Positions 26,515 through 36,031 of a DNA stretch of 64,000 bases are shown piece after piece (position 1 is the first letter of the stretch; each line of letters begins with the position of its first letter). The stretch is from Verrucomicrobiia bacterium (GTDB lineage Bacteria > Verrucomicrobiota > Verrucomicrobiia > Palsa-1439). Position numbers and translations under genes: made by a program. The DNA lies in NCBI GenBank assembly GCA_035577545.1, contig DATLVI010000024.1, forward strand, positions 62,001 to 126,000, read 5' to 3'. The notes beneath the pieces are model-generated. The model worked only from the letters and a program-made list of their open reading frames with translations. It was not told the origin of the DNA and searched no databases.

Positions 26515-28554
26515 CTACGGCCGGGTGGCCAACAGGGTCTTGGCATGGTTGTAAACATTCTCCGCGGTAAATCCGAAGTGGTTCATCACGTCCTTGACGG
26601 GGGCCGACGCACCGAATCGGTCCTGGCCGACGGATGCGCCGTCGATGCCGACGTACTTTTGCCAGCCGAGAGTTACACCGGCTTCGACGGAGAGACGTTT
26701 CCGCACGGACGGCGGCAGGACACGGTCCCGATATTCCTGAGGTTGACGATCGAAGATTGCTGTTGAGGGCATGCTGACCACACGAACCTTCACGCCTTCC
26801 GACTTCAATTTCTCGCCGGCCTCGACACACCACTGCAACTCCGAGCCGGTGCCGATGAGGATAATGTCCGGTTGTCCTTGGGAATCGCTGAGGATATACG
26901 CGCCTTGTCGCAGTCCGGACGCCGGCGCATACTTCGTGCGGTCGAGCGTGGGGACCGCCTGTCGCGTGAGGGCGAGGAGGATCGGGTGCTTCTTCTCCTC
27001 CATCATTACGCGCCACGCCTCGGCCACTTCGTTGGCATCACCGGGACGGATGACCACCATGTGTGGGATGGCGCGCAGGGACATGAGGTGCTCTACGGGC
27101 TCATGCGTAGGGCCGTCTTCACCGACGCCGATGCTGTCGTGGGTGAAGATATGCAGCATCGGGATCTCCATGACGGCACTCAAGCGAATCGAGCCGCGGG
27201 CGTAGTCGGAGAAAATCAGGAAGCCTGCGCCGTACGCGCGAAGTTTGGAAAGCACCATACCATTGACGATGCCCGCCATGGCATGTTCGCGCACCCCAAA
27301 GTGGAAATTGCGGCCATTGTACGATCCTTTTTCGAAATCGCCGCCATCAGCAATCAAGGTCTTGGTGGACGGCGCGAGATCGGCGGCGCCGCCGATGAGC
27401 CAGGGGACATTCTTGGCGACAGCATTGAGCACTTTGTTGTTGGATATGCGTGTGGCCAGACCTTTCGGATCGGCGGGGAAAGTCGGGATGTCCTTGTCCC
27501 AGCCAGCGGGCATCTCGCGGTTCTGGATTAACTTCCATTCCGCAGCGAGGGCCGGCTGGGCCTGCGCGAACGCGTCAAATTTCGCCTGCCATTCCTTTTC
27601 CAGTTTTCGCCCGCGCCGGAATTGTTTGCGCATGTGCTTCGCGACTTCGTCCGGCACGAGGAATTTCGCGTCGGGCGGCCACCCGTACCGCTCCTTGGTC
27701 TTGCGAACCTCTTCTTCGCCGAGTGGTTCACCGTGGGCCTCGTTTGTGTCCTGCTTCGTGGGCGCGCCGAACCCGATGTGGCTATTGACGACGATAAACG
27801 ACGGCTTGCCGGTTTGCTTGAGCGCCCGCTTGAGGGCGCGGTTGAGCGCCTTGAGGTCGTTGGCGTCGGCCACGTGCTGGACAAACCAACCGTAGGCCTT
27901 GAAGCGCGCCCCGACGTCCTCGCTGAAGGAGAGAGAGGTCTTGCCCTCGATGCTGATCTTGTTGTTGTCGTAAATCCACAGCAGCTTGTGCAGGCCGAGG
28001 TGCGCCGCGAGCGAGGCGGCTTCGGAACAGATGCCCTCCATCATGTCGCCGTCGCCCCCCATGGCGTACGTGCGATAGTTGATGATCTCGTGGCCGTCGC
28101 GGTTGAAATGTTCGGCAAGCCAGCGCTCGGCGATGGCCATGCCGACTGAGTTGGTGAATCCCTGCCCCAGCGGCCCGGTGGTCGTTTCCACGCCAACGGT
28201 CAGCCCGTATTCCGGATGACCCGGCGTACGGCTGCCCAACTGCCGGAAGCGCTCCAACTCACTCATCGGCAAATCGTACCCGGTCAAATGCAGCAGGCTA
28301 TAGAGCAACATCGAGCCGTGTCCGCCCGACAACACAAACCGATCGCGGTTTGGCCACTGGGGATTCTCCGGGTTGTGCCGCAGAAATTTCTCCCAAAGCC
28401 AATAGCCAACGGGCGCCAGACCCATTGGCGCGCCCGGATGGCCCGAGTTGGCTTTTTGCACGCCATCCATCGCGAGCGTGCGGATGGTGTCGATGCAAAG
28501 CTGGTCGAGCGGCTTGGTCGTCGGATTATCCAATGTCACGGGTATCATCATCAT
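26515..28554 (-). CDS. tkt: Transketolase
   Basis: The 679-residue thiamine-diphosphate enzyme moves two-carbon units between sugar phosphates in the pentose phosphate pathway. Motifs include [20 protein letters not shown], the cofactor-binding [20 protein letters not shown] followed by [12 protein letters not shown], and the pyrimidine-domain [16 protein letters not shown]. The start is the first of three consecutive ATG codons, preceded by CAGGAG at proper spacing; a longer frame upstream lacks family similarity. Length is standard. It stands alone between the MoaD-like gene (convergent) and the hybrid kinase operon. Confidence 0.97.
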   Translation of the reverse strand: MMMIPVTLDNPTTKPLDQLCIDTIRTLAMDGVQKANSGHPGAPMGLAPVGYWLWEKFLRHNPENPQWPNRDRFVLSGGHGSMLLYSLLHLTGYDLPMSELERFRQLGSRTPGHPEYGLTVGVETTTGPLGQGFTNSVGMAIAERWLAEHFNRDGHEIINYRTYAMGGDGDMMEGICSEAASLAAHLGLHKLLWIYDNNKISIEGKTSLSFSEDVGARFKAYGWFVQHVADANDLKALNRALKRALKQTGKPSFIVVNSHIGFGAPTKQDTNEAHGEPLGEEEVRKTKERYGWPPDAKFLVPDEVAKHMRKQFRRGRKLEKEWQAKFDAFAQAQPALAAEWKLIQNREMPAGWDKDIPTFPADPKGLATRISNNKVLNAVAKNVPWLIGGAADLAPSTKTLIADGGDFEKGSYNGRNFHFGVREHAMAGIVNGMVLSKLRAYGAGFLIFSDYARGSIRLSAVMEIPMLHIFTHDSIGVGEDGPTHEPVEHLMSLRAIPHMVVIRPGDANEVAEAWRVMMEEKKHPILLALTRQAVPTLDRTKYAPASGLRQGAYILSDSQGQPDIILIGTGSELQWCVEAGEKLKSEGVKVRVVSMPSTAIFDRQPQEYRDRVLPPSVRKRLSVEAGVTLGWQKYVGIDGASVGQDRFGASAPVKDVMNHFGFTAENVYNHAKTLLATRP

Positions 28555-28680
28555 GAAAGTCTCCTGAATAATTACGTAAGCAGGAGCGCATTGTGCGGCA
28601 AGACGACCGATTGCGCAAGTCTTCGTCTGGCGAAGTGCGGTGGGCGTCAGACCCACCCACCGGATCGGTCGGGATTGTGG

Positions 28681-31600
28681 TTAGCCGGTCACGACGGCAA
28701 CCTGCTCACTGTTGCTCAGGAGGGCGGTTGCGAGGAAGTCGCGGGTGCGATCCAGTTGTGTGGCGACCTCTTCGACGAGCGCGGTGGCATCAACGAGTTG
28801 ACCGGCGCGGGCCATGCGCTCAAGCTTGCGCAGCGGCGGCGCGACCGCGCGCATGCCGGAGGCCATGCTGGCGCCCGCCAGTGTATGGGCAATCTGTTCA
28901 ACGTCAGTCACGGCGCCGCTGGTCACGGCGTGGCGGAGCGCGGCGACGCGTTTTCCGGCATCGACAAGGTAAAGCTCGACAAGTTCGTTCATGAACTCGG
29001 TGTCGCCGTCGGCGACATTGCGCAACAGCGGCAGGTCGACGGGCTCATCCACCGAGCTCGGTGCCACGGTCGCCTCCGCTACGGGTGGTCTCAGCGAAAG
29101 CCAGCGCGCCAGTTTAGCCTGCAGTTCCTCCACATTGACCGGCTTGCTGATATAGTCGTCCATGCCCGCAACAAAGCATTTCTCGCGGTCACCTTCCATG
29201 GCATGGGCCGTGAGGGCGATGATGGGCACGCGGGCTGAGCTACCCGAACGACGACGCAACTCTCTCGTGGCCGCGTAGCCGTCCATCTCGGGCATCTGGC
29301 AATCCATCAGGACAAGGTCGTATGGTATGCGCGTGAGCGCCTGCAACACCTCGAGGCCATTGGCCACCGCGTCAGCGGCATAACCCATCTTGGCGAGTTG
29401 GCGCAGGATCACTTTCTGATTCACCGGGTTGTCCTCGGCAACGAGAATGCGCGCGTTGCCGCGTGACGCCGAGGGGGTCACGGAGGCCGACGCGGAAGAT
29501 GCGTTCGAGGCCAGCGGGTCGAGCACGTCGTTGGTGCTGTTGGACATGGCAGTCGCCAGCGCGTCGTAAAGTTTCGATTGCTTGACCGGCTTGGTGAGGC
29601 AGAGCAGGATGCCCGCCTCGGTGATTTCGGCGTCATGCTCGGTCTTGCCGAGGGAGGTCATCATAACTAGACGCGTGTCTGCCAGCGCGGGGTCAGACTT
29701 GATGTTGCGCGCCAATTGAAGGCCATCGACGGACGGCATCTGCATGTCGAGCACCACCAGGTCGAATGGGTGGCCCGCATCGTATTCGCGGCGCATTACC
29801 AGGAGCGCTTCCTCGGCGCTGCTCGCCTCATCGCTCGCGATGTCCCAGGATTTGAGTTGCAGGCGGACGATCCGGCGGTTGGTCGCGTTGTCATCAACGA
29901 CGAGAATGCGGGCGGCGCGTAAATCCTGGGCGCACGCCACATCAACAACAGATGTATTCGGCTGTTTCTCAAAGCGGGCGGTGAACCAGAAGATCGAGCC
30001 GACACCGGGCGTGCTATCGACGCCAATTTCTCCACCCATCATCTCGACCAGGCGCTTCGAGATGGCGAGCCCGAGTCCCGTCCCGCCATACTTGCGCGTT
30101 GTCGATCCGTCCTCCTGGCTGAATGCCTGGAACAAGCGTCCCCGTGTCTCTTCGCTAATACCAATGCCTGTGTCCTGCACGGTGAAGCGCACGATCACGT
30201 CCCGGTCTGTCTCGGCGTGGCGGACGGCCCGGACGACGACCTCACCATGCTCGGTGAACTTAATCGCGTTGGAAACGAGGTTCATCAGTACCTGGCGCAA
30301 CCGTCCCGGGTCACCGCGCAGCGATGTCAGGACGTCATGATGCACCAGCGAGACCAGCTCGAGCCGCTTGCTCTGCGCGCGCTCGGCTAGCAGTTCGACG
30401 ACGCCCTCGACTGCATGGCGCAGATCAAGGTCGATCGTTTCGAAAGCCAGCTTGCCGGCCTCGATTTTGGACAGGTCGAGGATATCATTGATGAGTGTGA
30501 GCAACGTATCACCGCAAGTCCGGATAGTGTCCACGAACTCGTGTTGCTCGGGATTGAGCGGTGAATCGAGCAGCAAGCCGGTCATGCCGATGATGCCGTT
30601 CATCGGTGTGCGGATTTCATGGCTCATGTTGGCAAGGAACTCCGCCTTCACCCGCGCTGATTCCACAGCCACGTCGCGGGCAGCTGCGAGTTCGCTGGCC
30701 TGGCGTTTGCGTTCAGTAATGTCCTGAATTTGCGAGATGAAATGCAGCGGCTGACCGTCGGCATCGCGCACGAGTGAGACGTTGAGCTGAATCCACACGG
30801 AATGACCCTCCTTGTGGATGTAGCGTTTCTCCATCTCGTAAGCGTCGATCTCGCCGGCCAGGATTTTGCGGACATTCTTCAAGTCTTCTTCCAGGTCGTC
30901 CGGGTGGGTGATGGATTGGAAATCTGTCGCCAGCAATTCGGCCTCGCAGTAGCCGACGATTTTGCAGAGCGCGCGGTTCACGCGGAGCCAGCGGCCATCG
31001 GGCGCCACCAGGGCCATGCCGATCGCCGCATACTCCATCGAGCTGCGGAAGCGCTTCTCGCTGCGACGCAACTCTTCCTCGGCGCGCTTGCGTTCGGCGT
31101 TCTCGGTCGTCAATTCCAGTGTCCTCTCGGCGACCTTGTTTTCAATGTTCGCGTTGACCGCCTCGAGTTCCGCCTGGCGTTCGGCCACGCCGGACATTTC
31201 GGTCAGATTCTGGCGGATCGAGAGGAGAAGGAATGTGTCTTCAAACAGCACCCAGGCAGCGTGTTCGATCCAGCGCCAGTGGCTGGCCGTGAGGACCCCA
31301 AACACGGACTGCGGCCACAACATTCCCCGGGCAAAATGGTCTGCAGCCACGACGATCGTGGCGGAGAGCATGACCCGCCAGTCCCGGTAAAAAGCCAGGA
31401 ATGCCAGGGAACCAAATACATGAAAATGAGTCTCGATGCGCCCGCCGGTCAGGTGGATCAACAGCGCAGAGGTCAACATCTGCCCGATGGCGATGACATG
31501 GCGGGTCAGCGTTTTTCCCGGTTGGGTGAGCGCAAGGAAGATGGGAAAGCCTGAGATAGCGCCGCCTAGCAGCAGGGCCGCCCAAACGTGCAGATGGACG

Positions 31601-31800
31601 TAGCTGGTCTGTCCGACCCACGCTCTCGGGGAAATCCACAAGGCCGCAACGATGCCCGCGAGCCACTGTAGGGCCATCAACGCGGCAAACATGTGGTCGG
31701 TGCGTTTGTGGAGTTGTTCCTGGCTCTCCTCGAAGAGTTGGTGAATGCGACGGTTGGTCGCTTCGCTACGTTCTGGCGTCGACGTTGTTAAGTCCATCAT
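28681..31800 (-). CDS. Membrane hybrid histidine kinase: TM-PAS-HisKA-HATPase-REC-REC-Hpt
   Basis: The 1039-residue protein starts with about six membrane helices (residues 35-195) containing [20 protein letters not shown], a histidine-rich motif common to this sensor group. A coiled coil (205-245) and a PAS domain with PAC motif (250-365) follow. The kinase core carries [17 protein letters not shown] (His394) and the ATPase motifs to about 610. Two receiver domains have phosphoacceptors Asp685 (VVLDMQMPS) and Asp833 ([11 protein letters not shown]). A C-terminal Hpt has His972 ([10 protein letters not shown]). This is the BarA/TodS-like full phosphorelay in one chain. It is the last gene of a three-gene operon joined by 4-base overlaps. 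Confidence 0.93.
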   Translation of the reverse strand: MMDLTTSTPERSEATNRRIHQLFEESQEQLHKRTDHMFAALMALQWLAGIVAALWISPRAWVGQTSYVHLHVWAALLLGGAISGFPIFLALTQPGKTLTRHVIAIGQMLTSALLIHLTGGRIETHFHVFGSLAFLAFYRDWRVMLSATIVVAADHFARGMLWPQSVFGVLTASHWRWIEHAAWVLFEDTFLLLSIRQNLTEMSGVAERQAELEAVNANIENKVAERTLELTTENAERKRAEEELRRSEKRFRSSMEYAAIGMALVAPDGRWLRVNRALCKIVGYCEAELLATDFQSITHPDDLEEDLKNVRKILAGEIDAYEMEKRYIHKEGHSVWIQLNVSLVRDADGQPLHFISQIQDITERKRQASELAAARDVAVESARVKAEFLANMSHEIRTPMNGIIGMTGLLLDSPLNPEQHEFVDTIRTCGDTLLTLINDILDLSKIEAGKLAFETIDLDLRHAVEGVVELLAERAQSKRLELVSLVHHDVLTSLRGDPGRLRQVLMNLVSNAIKFTEHGEVVVRAVRHAETDRDVIVRFTVQDTGIGISEETRGRLFQAFSQEDGSTTRKYGGTGLGLAISKRLVEMMGGEIGVDSTPGVGSIFWFTARFEKQPNTSVVDVACAQDLRAARILVVDDNATNRRIVRLQLKSWDIASDEASSAEEALLVMRREYDAGHPFDLVVLDMQMPSVDGLQLARNIKSDPALADTRLVMMTSLGKTEHDAEITEAGILLCLTKPVKQSKLYDALATAMSNSTNDVLDPLASNASSASASVTPSASRGNARILVAEDNPVNQKVILRQLAKMGYAADAVANGLEVLQALTRIPYDLVLMDCQMPEMDGYAATRELRRRSGSSARVPIIALTAHAMEGDREKCFVAGMDDYISKPVNVEELQAKLARWLSLRPPVAEATVAPSSVDEPVDLPLLRNVADGDTEFMNELVELYLVDAGKRVAALRHAVTSGAVTDVEQIAHTLAGASMASGMRAVAPPLRKLERMARAGQLVDATALVEEVATQLDRTRDFLATALLSNSEQVAVVTG

Positions 31801-32417
31801 TTTGCTCCGTCGGTGGTTTTTGATTCTGGATGAAGGATGAGGCAGCCATACACCGGGGTCTGGGCGCGTTCTGTGGTCTTGCCGTGGAGCAAGGCCATGA
31901 TCGCGTCGCGTCCGTCATTGTCGCCCGAGTGCCCGCGAGAAGCCGTGATCCCGCCATCAAAAACCAGTTGTCCCTGCGCGTCATACAGCGCCGTGTGGCC
32001 GGAAGTTTCGGCATGGAAGAGCCGGGCTTCGCGGCCATCTTCATCGGTTTGGACGGTTACACCGGGGATGGCGGCAGCCGCATGCCAGAGATCGGAATGG
32101 GTCCAATCCTCGTGGGATCCGCTGGGTCGAAAGAACAGCACCCGGGTGTTCACGAGACCCTGGCAGTGCGCCATCAAGACCGCCAGTTCGCCCATGCTGG
32201 CGCTGGTGCAGGAGCAACGTGGGTGGACAAACATAACGAGGGTAGCCTGGCCATCCGTCCGCGGGATCGTGGTCGCAGCCGGCCAGTGAACGGGAGGCGT
32301 AGGGTCCGGGTTCGGTGTGTTGCTGTACTTCCAAAGCATCCCGGTCCCCAAACCAACGATGACCAGCCAGAGCACGCTGACTGCAATCTGGATTCGTTGA
32401 CGGGTGGTCGAACTCAT
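31797..32417 (-). CDS. Membrane-anchored thioredoxin-fold (RedB-like) protein
   Basis: The 206-residue product has one N-terminal membrane helix (IAVSVLWLVIVGLGTGMLW, about 10-29) and a periplasmic domain. ATLVMFVHPRCSCTSASMGE contains Cys68 and Cys70 as C-x-C in the place where thioredoxin-like proteins carry CxxC. The pattern VMFVHPxCxC resembles proteins annotated RedB. Histidine and Asp residues (HSDLWHAAAAIPG, FHAETSGHTALYDAQGQLVF) continue a TlpA-like fold. The gene overlaps the response regulator upstream and the hybrid kinase downstream by 4 bases each, so it is probably a redox or metal-linked input to that kinase. Function is inferred. Confidence 0.7.
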   Translation of the reverse strand: MSSTTRQRIQIAVSVLWLVIVGLGTGMLWKYSNTPNPDPTPPVHWPAATTIPRTDGQATLVMFVHPRCSCTSASMGELAVLMAHCQGLVNTRVLFFRPSGSHEDWTHSDLWHAAAAIPGVTVQTDEDGREARLFHAETSGHTALYDAQGQLVFDGGITASRGHSGDNDGRDAIMALLHGKTTERAQTPVYGCLILHPESKTTDGAK

Positions 32418-33013
32418 TGACGACTCTCCTGCAGTTGGGCACCCGTTTTGTTCCGCAAGGCGGCCTCAATCTGCGGTACGGCGATCTTTTCGTAACAGTC
32501 GGGACAAATTCCGTGGCTGAAATCAGTGCCCGTGTACTGGTGGATGTATTCTTCAATGACCTTCCAGTAATCGTGATCGTCGCGGATCTTTTTGCAATAC
32601 ATGCAAATTGGCAGGAGTTCTTTCAATTGCCGCACTTGTGTCGCGAACCCGATGATGCGTTCGGCCACCCGCAGCCGAATTTCCAATTCCTCGCGGTCCA
32701 GCGGCTTGGTTAGGAAGTCGTCCACACCGGCGGTCATGGCTTCGCGGTAATTCTCATCGCCCTCGCGCGCTGTCAACAGGATGAAATAGGTGTAATTGGA
32801 GTCGTTGCGTTCACGAATGTGGCGGCACAATTCCAGTCCGCTCATCTCCGGCATCATCCAGTCGCTGACCACGATGCGGATCGGTTCATGTTGAAGAATC
32901 GACCACGCTTCAACGCCGTTGCCGGCCTCCGAGACAGTGTGGCCAAGCCGGGTGAGGTTGCGGTGCAGGATCCGCCGTGACACACTGTCGTCTTCCGCTA
33001 CGAGTATATTCAT
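32414..33013 (-). CDS. Response regulator with C-terminal CxxC/CxxC zinc-ribbon-like tail
   Basis: From the ATG giving MNILVAEDDSVSRRIL, the 199-residue product has one receiver domain with phosphoacceptor Asp51 (IVVSDWMMPEMSG) and Lys103 (FLTKPLD). A helical stretch follows, then a tail with two cysteine pairs, PICMYCKKIRDD (Cys137, Cys140) and HGICPDCYEK (Cys170, Cys173), which may bind zinc. This tail is frequent on PAS and REC proteins but its role is unknown. No DNA-binding domain is present, so output is probably by protein contact. It is the first gene of the operon; a longer frame upstream would give ten extra residues. Confidence 0.88.
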   Translation of the reverse strand: MNILVAEDDSVSRRILHRNLTRLGHTVSEAGNGVEAWSILQHEPIRIVVSDWMMPEMSGLELCRHIRERNDSNYTYFILLTAREGDENYREAMTAGVDDFLTKPLDREELEIRLRVAERIIGFATQVRQLKELLPICMYCKKIRDDHDYWKVIEEYIHQYTGTDFSHGICPDCYEKIAVPQIEAALRNKTGAQLQESRQ

Positions 33014-33158
33014 AATAACTTTGACCCGAGGTAAATAAAGCATTTTATGTGCACAAAATTCTCTACAGTTGCTGGATTTGTTGTAAATAGTTGTCCTTCA
33101 ATGAGTGCAACCCGTTTGGACACGCTCTAACAGACGCGGCCGAGGATAACTTGGATGA

Positions 33159-33761
33159 GTGGATGTTGGTGGGTACAATCGGTCCGTGCTCGAGCCTGAA
33201 CTTGTGCTGACTGCGTATCGACGCGGCATCTTCCCGATGGCCGTCGACCAACGCGGCCGCATTGGGTGGTTTTCGCCCGATCCGCGCGCGGTCATTCCCC
33301 TCGACGACCGGTTCCACGTCCCGCACGGGCTGCGGCGCGTGTGGCTGCGGAAAAAATTCGAAATCACATACGACGCGGACTTCCCGACCGTCATTGGCGA
33401 GTGCGCCAGGCGCAAGGAAGGCACGTGGATTTCGCCGGGAATCAATAAATGCTATTGCCAATTGCACCGGCTCGGCCACGCGCATAGTGTGGAGACGTGG
33501 TTGCAGGGGAGGCTCGTCGGTGGCTTGTACGGTGTGACACTGGGCGGCGCGTTCTTCGGGGAGAGTATGTTCCACCGCGCGACCGACGCCTCGAAGGTGG
33601 CGCTTGTGGCCCTCGTGGAACGATTACGCGCCCGCGGATTTGTGCTGCTGGACACGCAATGGACCACCCCGCACTTGCAGCAGTTCGGCACTTTCGAAAT
33701 CCCGCGCCACGAATACCTCTGGCGTCTCGAACACGCCTTGAAGTTGGAGTGTACGTTCTGA
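33159..33761 (+). CDS. aat: Leucyl/phenylalanyl-tRNA-protein transferase
   Basis: Aat attaches Leu or Phe to proteins with N-terminal Arg or Lys, marking them for ClpS/ClpAP degradation (N-end rule). The 200-residue product has LTAYRRGIFPMAVDQRGRIGWFSPDPRAVIP-type family sequence, GTWISPGINKCYCQLHRLGH, and VGGLYGVTLGGAFFGESMFH, then LLDTQWTTPHLQQFG. GTG at 33159 is used; the GTG at 33186 (LEPELVLTAY) fits the usual family start better and gives 191 residues. It is divergent from the signalling operon and upstream of the DUF2905-queA pair. Confidence 0.95.
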   Translation: MDVGGYNRSVLEPELVLTAYRRGIFPMAVDQRGRIGWFSPDPRAVIPLDDRFHVPHGLRRVWLRKKFEITYDADFPTVIGECARRKEGTWISPGINKCYCQLHRLGHAHSVETWLQGRLVGGLYGVTLGGAFFGESMFHRATDASKVALVALVERLRARGFVLLDTQWTTPHLQQFGTFEIPRHEYLWRLEHALKLECTF

Positions 33762-33852
33762 GCCGACTCGATTGGCTCATCATTTGCAAAGCGCACTTGA
33801 ATCTGACGGGTCGGCACGCAATCATGGTGGTGGTGACGGTGAACCATCGGCT

Positions 33853-34068
33853 ATGAATGACATCGGCAAAGCTCTGGTTGTTATCGGGATCGCGCTGGTT
33901 GTGCTCGGGGTTCTATTCTCGCTCGGTGGCCGGTTGCCTTGGTTGGGGCGATTGCCGGGTGACATCGATATCAAACGCGAACACTTCCGATTCTATTTTC
34001 CCGTGATGACATGCCTGGTTATCAGCATCGTTGTTACGTTGCTTTTCCGGTTGTTCGGGAGGCGCTAG
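33853..34068 (+). CDS. DUF2905 family small membrane protein
   Basis: The 71-residue product from the internal ATG (MNDIGKALVVIGIALVVLGV) has two membrane helices separated by LGRLPGDIDIKREHFRFYFP, the hallmark of DUF2905. The family is often found near queA or ruvB. Here queA follows after 10 bases, fitting that pattern. The function is unknown. A longer frame upstream gives non-family sequence and is rejected. Confidence 0.9.
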   Translation: MNDIGKALVVIGIALVVLGVLFSLGGRLPWLGRLPGDIDIKREHFRFYFPVMTCLVISIVVTLLFRLFGRR

Positions 34069-34078
34069 CGATCCGGGC

Positions 34079-35071
34079 ATGAAGACCGCCGATTTTGATT
34101 ATCATTTGCCAACAGAGCTGATCGCGCAGCAGCCGCTGGCGGACCGCGCGGCGTCGCGGATGATGGTCGTCAATCGCGCGACCGGCGAGATCCGCCACGA
34201 TCACTTCCACAACCTCGGCCAGCACCTGCAGGCTGGTGATCTATTGGTGCTCAACGACACGAAGGTCATTCCCGCACGCATTTGGTCGCGCGAACCCGAG
34301 GTCGAACTATTGCTCGTCGAAAAACTGGGTGTTGATCGTTGGTCCGCCCTGGTAAAGCCCGGCAAGCGGGCGAAGGCGGGCGCGACCTTGCGATTCGAAG
34401 ACGGTGTGAGCGCTGTCATCGAAGGTGAGACGGAATTTGGCGGTCGGGTACTGCGTTTCACCGGCGACATGGAGGCTTACGTCGCCGCACACGGGGTCAC
34501 GCCGCTTCCACCGTACATCAAACGCGCGACCGAACAGCCCGACATGGACCGTGAACGCTACCAGACAGTGTTTGCGCGGGAGCCAGGCGCGGTGGCCGCG
34601 CCGACGGCGGGGCTGCACTTTACACCTGAGTTGCTTACCCAACTGCAAGCTTCGGGTATTGGGCATGCATTCATCACGTTGCATGTCGGCATTGGAACGT
34701 TTCGACCGGTGAAGGTGGCGAACGTTGAGGAACACCGGATGCACGCCGAGAAGTTTTCAATTTCGGCGGCGACGGTTCAGGCCATCGAGGACGCGCAGCG
34801 TGTGGTGGCCGTGGGCACAACGGTGGTGCGGACACTGGAGTCGTGCGACAAGCTGGAAGAGCGCGAGGGCGCCACCGACATTTTCATTCGTCCGCCCCAC
34901 GTGTTTCGCCGCGTAGACGGGCTATTGACGAATTTCCACCTGCCGCGCTCGACGCTGCTGATGCTGGTGAGCGCATTTGCTTCGCGCGAGTTGATCTTGA
35001 AGGCGTACGAAGAGGCGGTGCGCGAGCGGTACCGGTTTTTCAGCTATGGCGATTGTATGCTAGTTCTCTGA
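34079..35071 (+). CDS. queA: S-adenosylmethionine:tRNA ribosyltransferase-isomerase
   Basis: QueA transfers and isomerises the ribosyl moiety of SAM onto preQ1-modified tRNA to give epoxyqueuosine. From the ATG at 34079 the product has 330 residues starting MKTADFDYHLPTELIAQQPL, the classic QueA N-terminus. LLVLNDTKVIPARI, GAVAAPTAGLHFTPELL, LHVGIGTFRPVK and NFHLPRSTLLMLVSAFA are all present. Length is slightly shorter than the usual 340-360. It follows the DUF2905 gene and overlaps convergent terC by 12 bases. Confidence 0.97.
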   Translation: MKTADFDYHLPTELIAQQPLADRAASRMMVVNRATGEIRHDHFHNLGQHLQAGDLLVLNDTKVIPARIWSREPEVELLLVEKLGVDRWSALVKPGKRAKAGATLRFEDGVSAVIEGETEFGGRVLRFTGDMEAYVAAHGVTPLPPYIKRATEQPDMDRERYQTVFAREPGAVAAPTAGLHFTPELLTQLQASGIGHAFITLHVGIGTFRPVKVANVEEHRMHAEKFSISAATVQAIEDAQRVVAVGTTVVRTLESCDKLEEREGATDIFIRPPHVFRRVDGLLTNFHLPRSTLLMLVSAFASRELILKAYEEAVRERYRFFSYGDCMLVL

Positions 35072-35980
35072 CGTCCGCGGCCAGATCAGCGAGGCAATGA
35101 TGGACAGCGCCAGTATGGACGCCACCACTCCGAGCGCGACGCCGATCGGGATTTCAACGAAGTGTCCGAGAAGCATCTTGGCGCCGACGAAAACGAGGAT
35201 GGCCGACAACCCATAATGCAGGTGGTGGAACAGATCCATCGCGCCCTTCAAGGCAAAGAACATCGCGCGCAAGCCAAGGATGGCGAAAACGTTGGACGTG
35301 TAGACGATGAACCGATCCCGCGTGATGGCCAGCACCGCGGGAATTGAATCCACCGCAAAGATCAAGTCCGTCGTCTCCACAACGATCAGGACCAGCAGGA
35401 GCGGAGTTGCGAATACCCGTCCGTCGCGCCGCACGAGGAACTTACTGCCCTCGTATTCCGTCGTCACGGGCATGAGCTTGCGAAACAGTTTCAAGACAGG
35501 ATTCTGGTTGGGGTCGATTTTCTTTTCTTTTTCCAGGGCCATTTTCACGCCGCTGTACACCAGGATGCCGCCAAAAAGGTAGATCACCCATTCAAATCTC
35601 TCAATCAGGGCGACGCCGGCGACAATGAATAACAGGCGGAGAACCATCGCCCCGAGGATGCCCCAAAAAAGCACGCCGTGCTGGAGACGAGTCGGTACAG
35701 CGAAGTAGGAAAAGATCAGCAGGAATACGAACAGATTGTCGACACTCAGGGATTCCTCGATGATGTAGCCAGTCAGGAACTGCAGGGCCGTGGCCGTGCC
35801 GCGCTTGTAGGCGACCAACGCGGCAAATGCCAGGGCCAGCCCAATCCACACGGCGCTCCACGCGACCGCTTCCTTGAACTTGATCTCATGCTTCCGGCGG
35901 TGAACCACGCCTAGATCCAGCGCCAGCATCGCCAGCACAAAGGCATTGAATAAAACCCACTTCCAGATCGGTCCCGGCAT
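35060..35980 (-). CDS. TerC-family integral membrane protein
   Basis: The 306-residue protein has about eight membrane helices and the signature motifs GYIIEESLSVDNLFVFLLIF and VVETTDLIFAVDSIPAVLAI, which supply conserved acidic residues in the membrane. TerC/Alx members export manganese or other metals; some are tied to tellurite resistance or to pH-responsive riboswitch control. No yybP-ykoY-like leader is apparent upstream. The 3' end overlaps queA by 12 bases in convergent orientation. Confidence 0.93.
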   Translation of the reverse strand: MPGPIWKWVLFNAFVLAMLALDLGVVHRRKHEIKFKEAVAWSAVWIGLALAFAALVAYKRGTATALQFLTGYIIEESLSVDNLFVFLLIFSYFAVPTRLQHGVLFWGILGAMVLRLLFIVAGVALIERFEWVIYLFGGILVYSGVKMALEKEKKIDPNQNPVLKLFRKLMPVTTEYEGSKFLVRRDGRVFATPLLLVLIVVETTDLIFAVDSIPAVLAITRDRFIVYTSNVFAILGLRAMFFALKGAMDLFHHLHYGLSAILVFVGAKMLLGHFVEIPIGVALGVVASILALSIIASLIWPRTSEN

Positions 35981-36031
35981 AAGTGTGGATTGTGCAAGCC
36001 ACCCCCGGCGGCGTCAACGAAAAGCGGCTGG

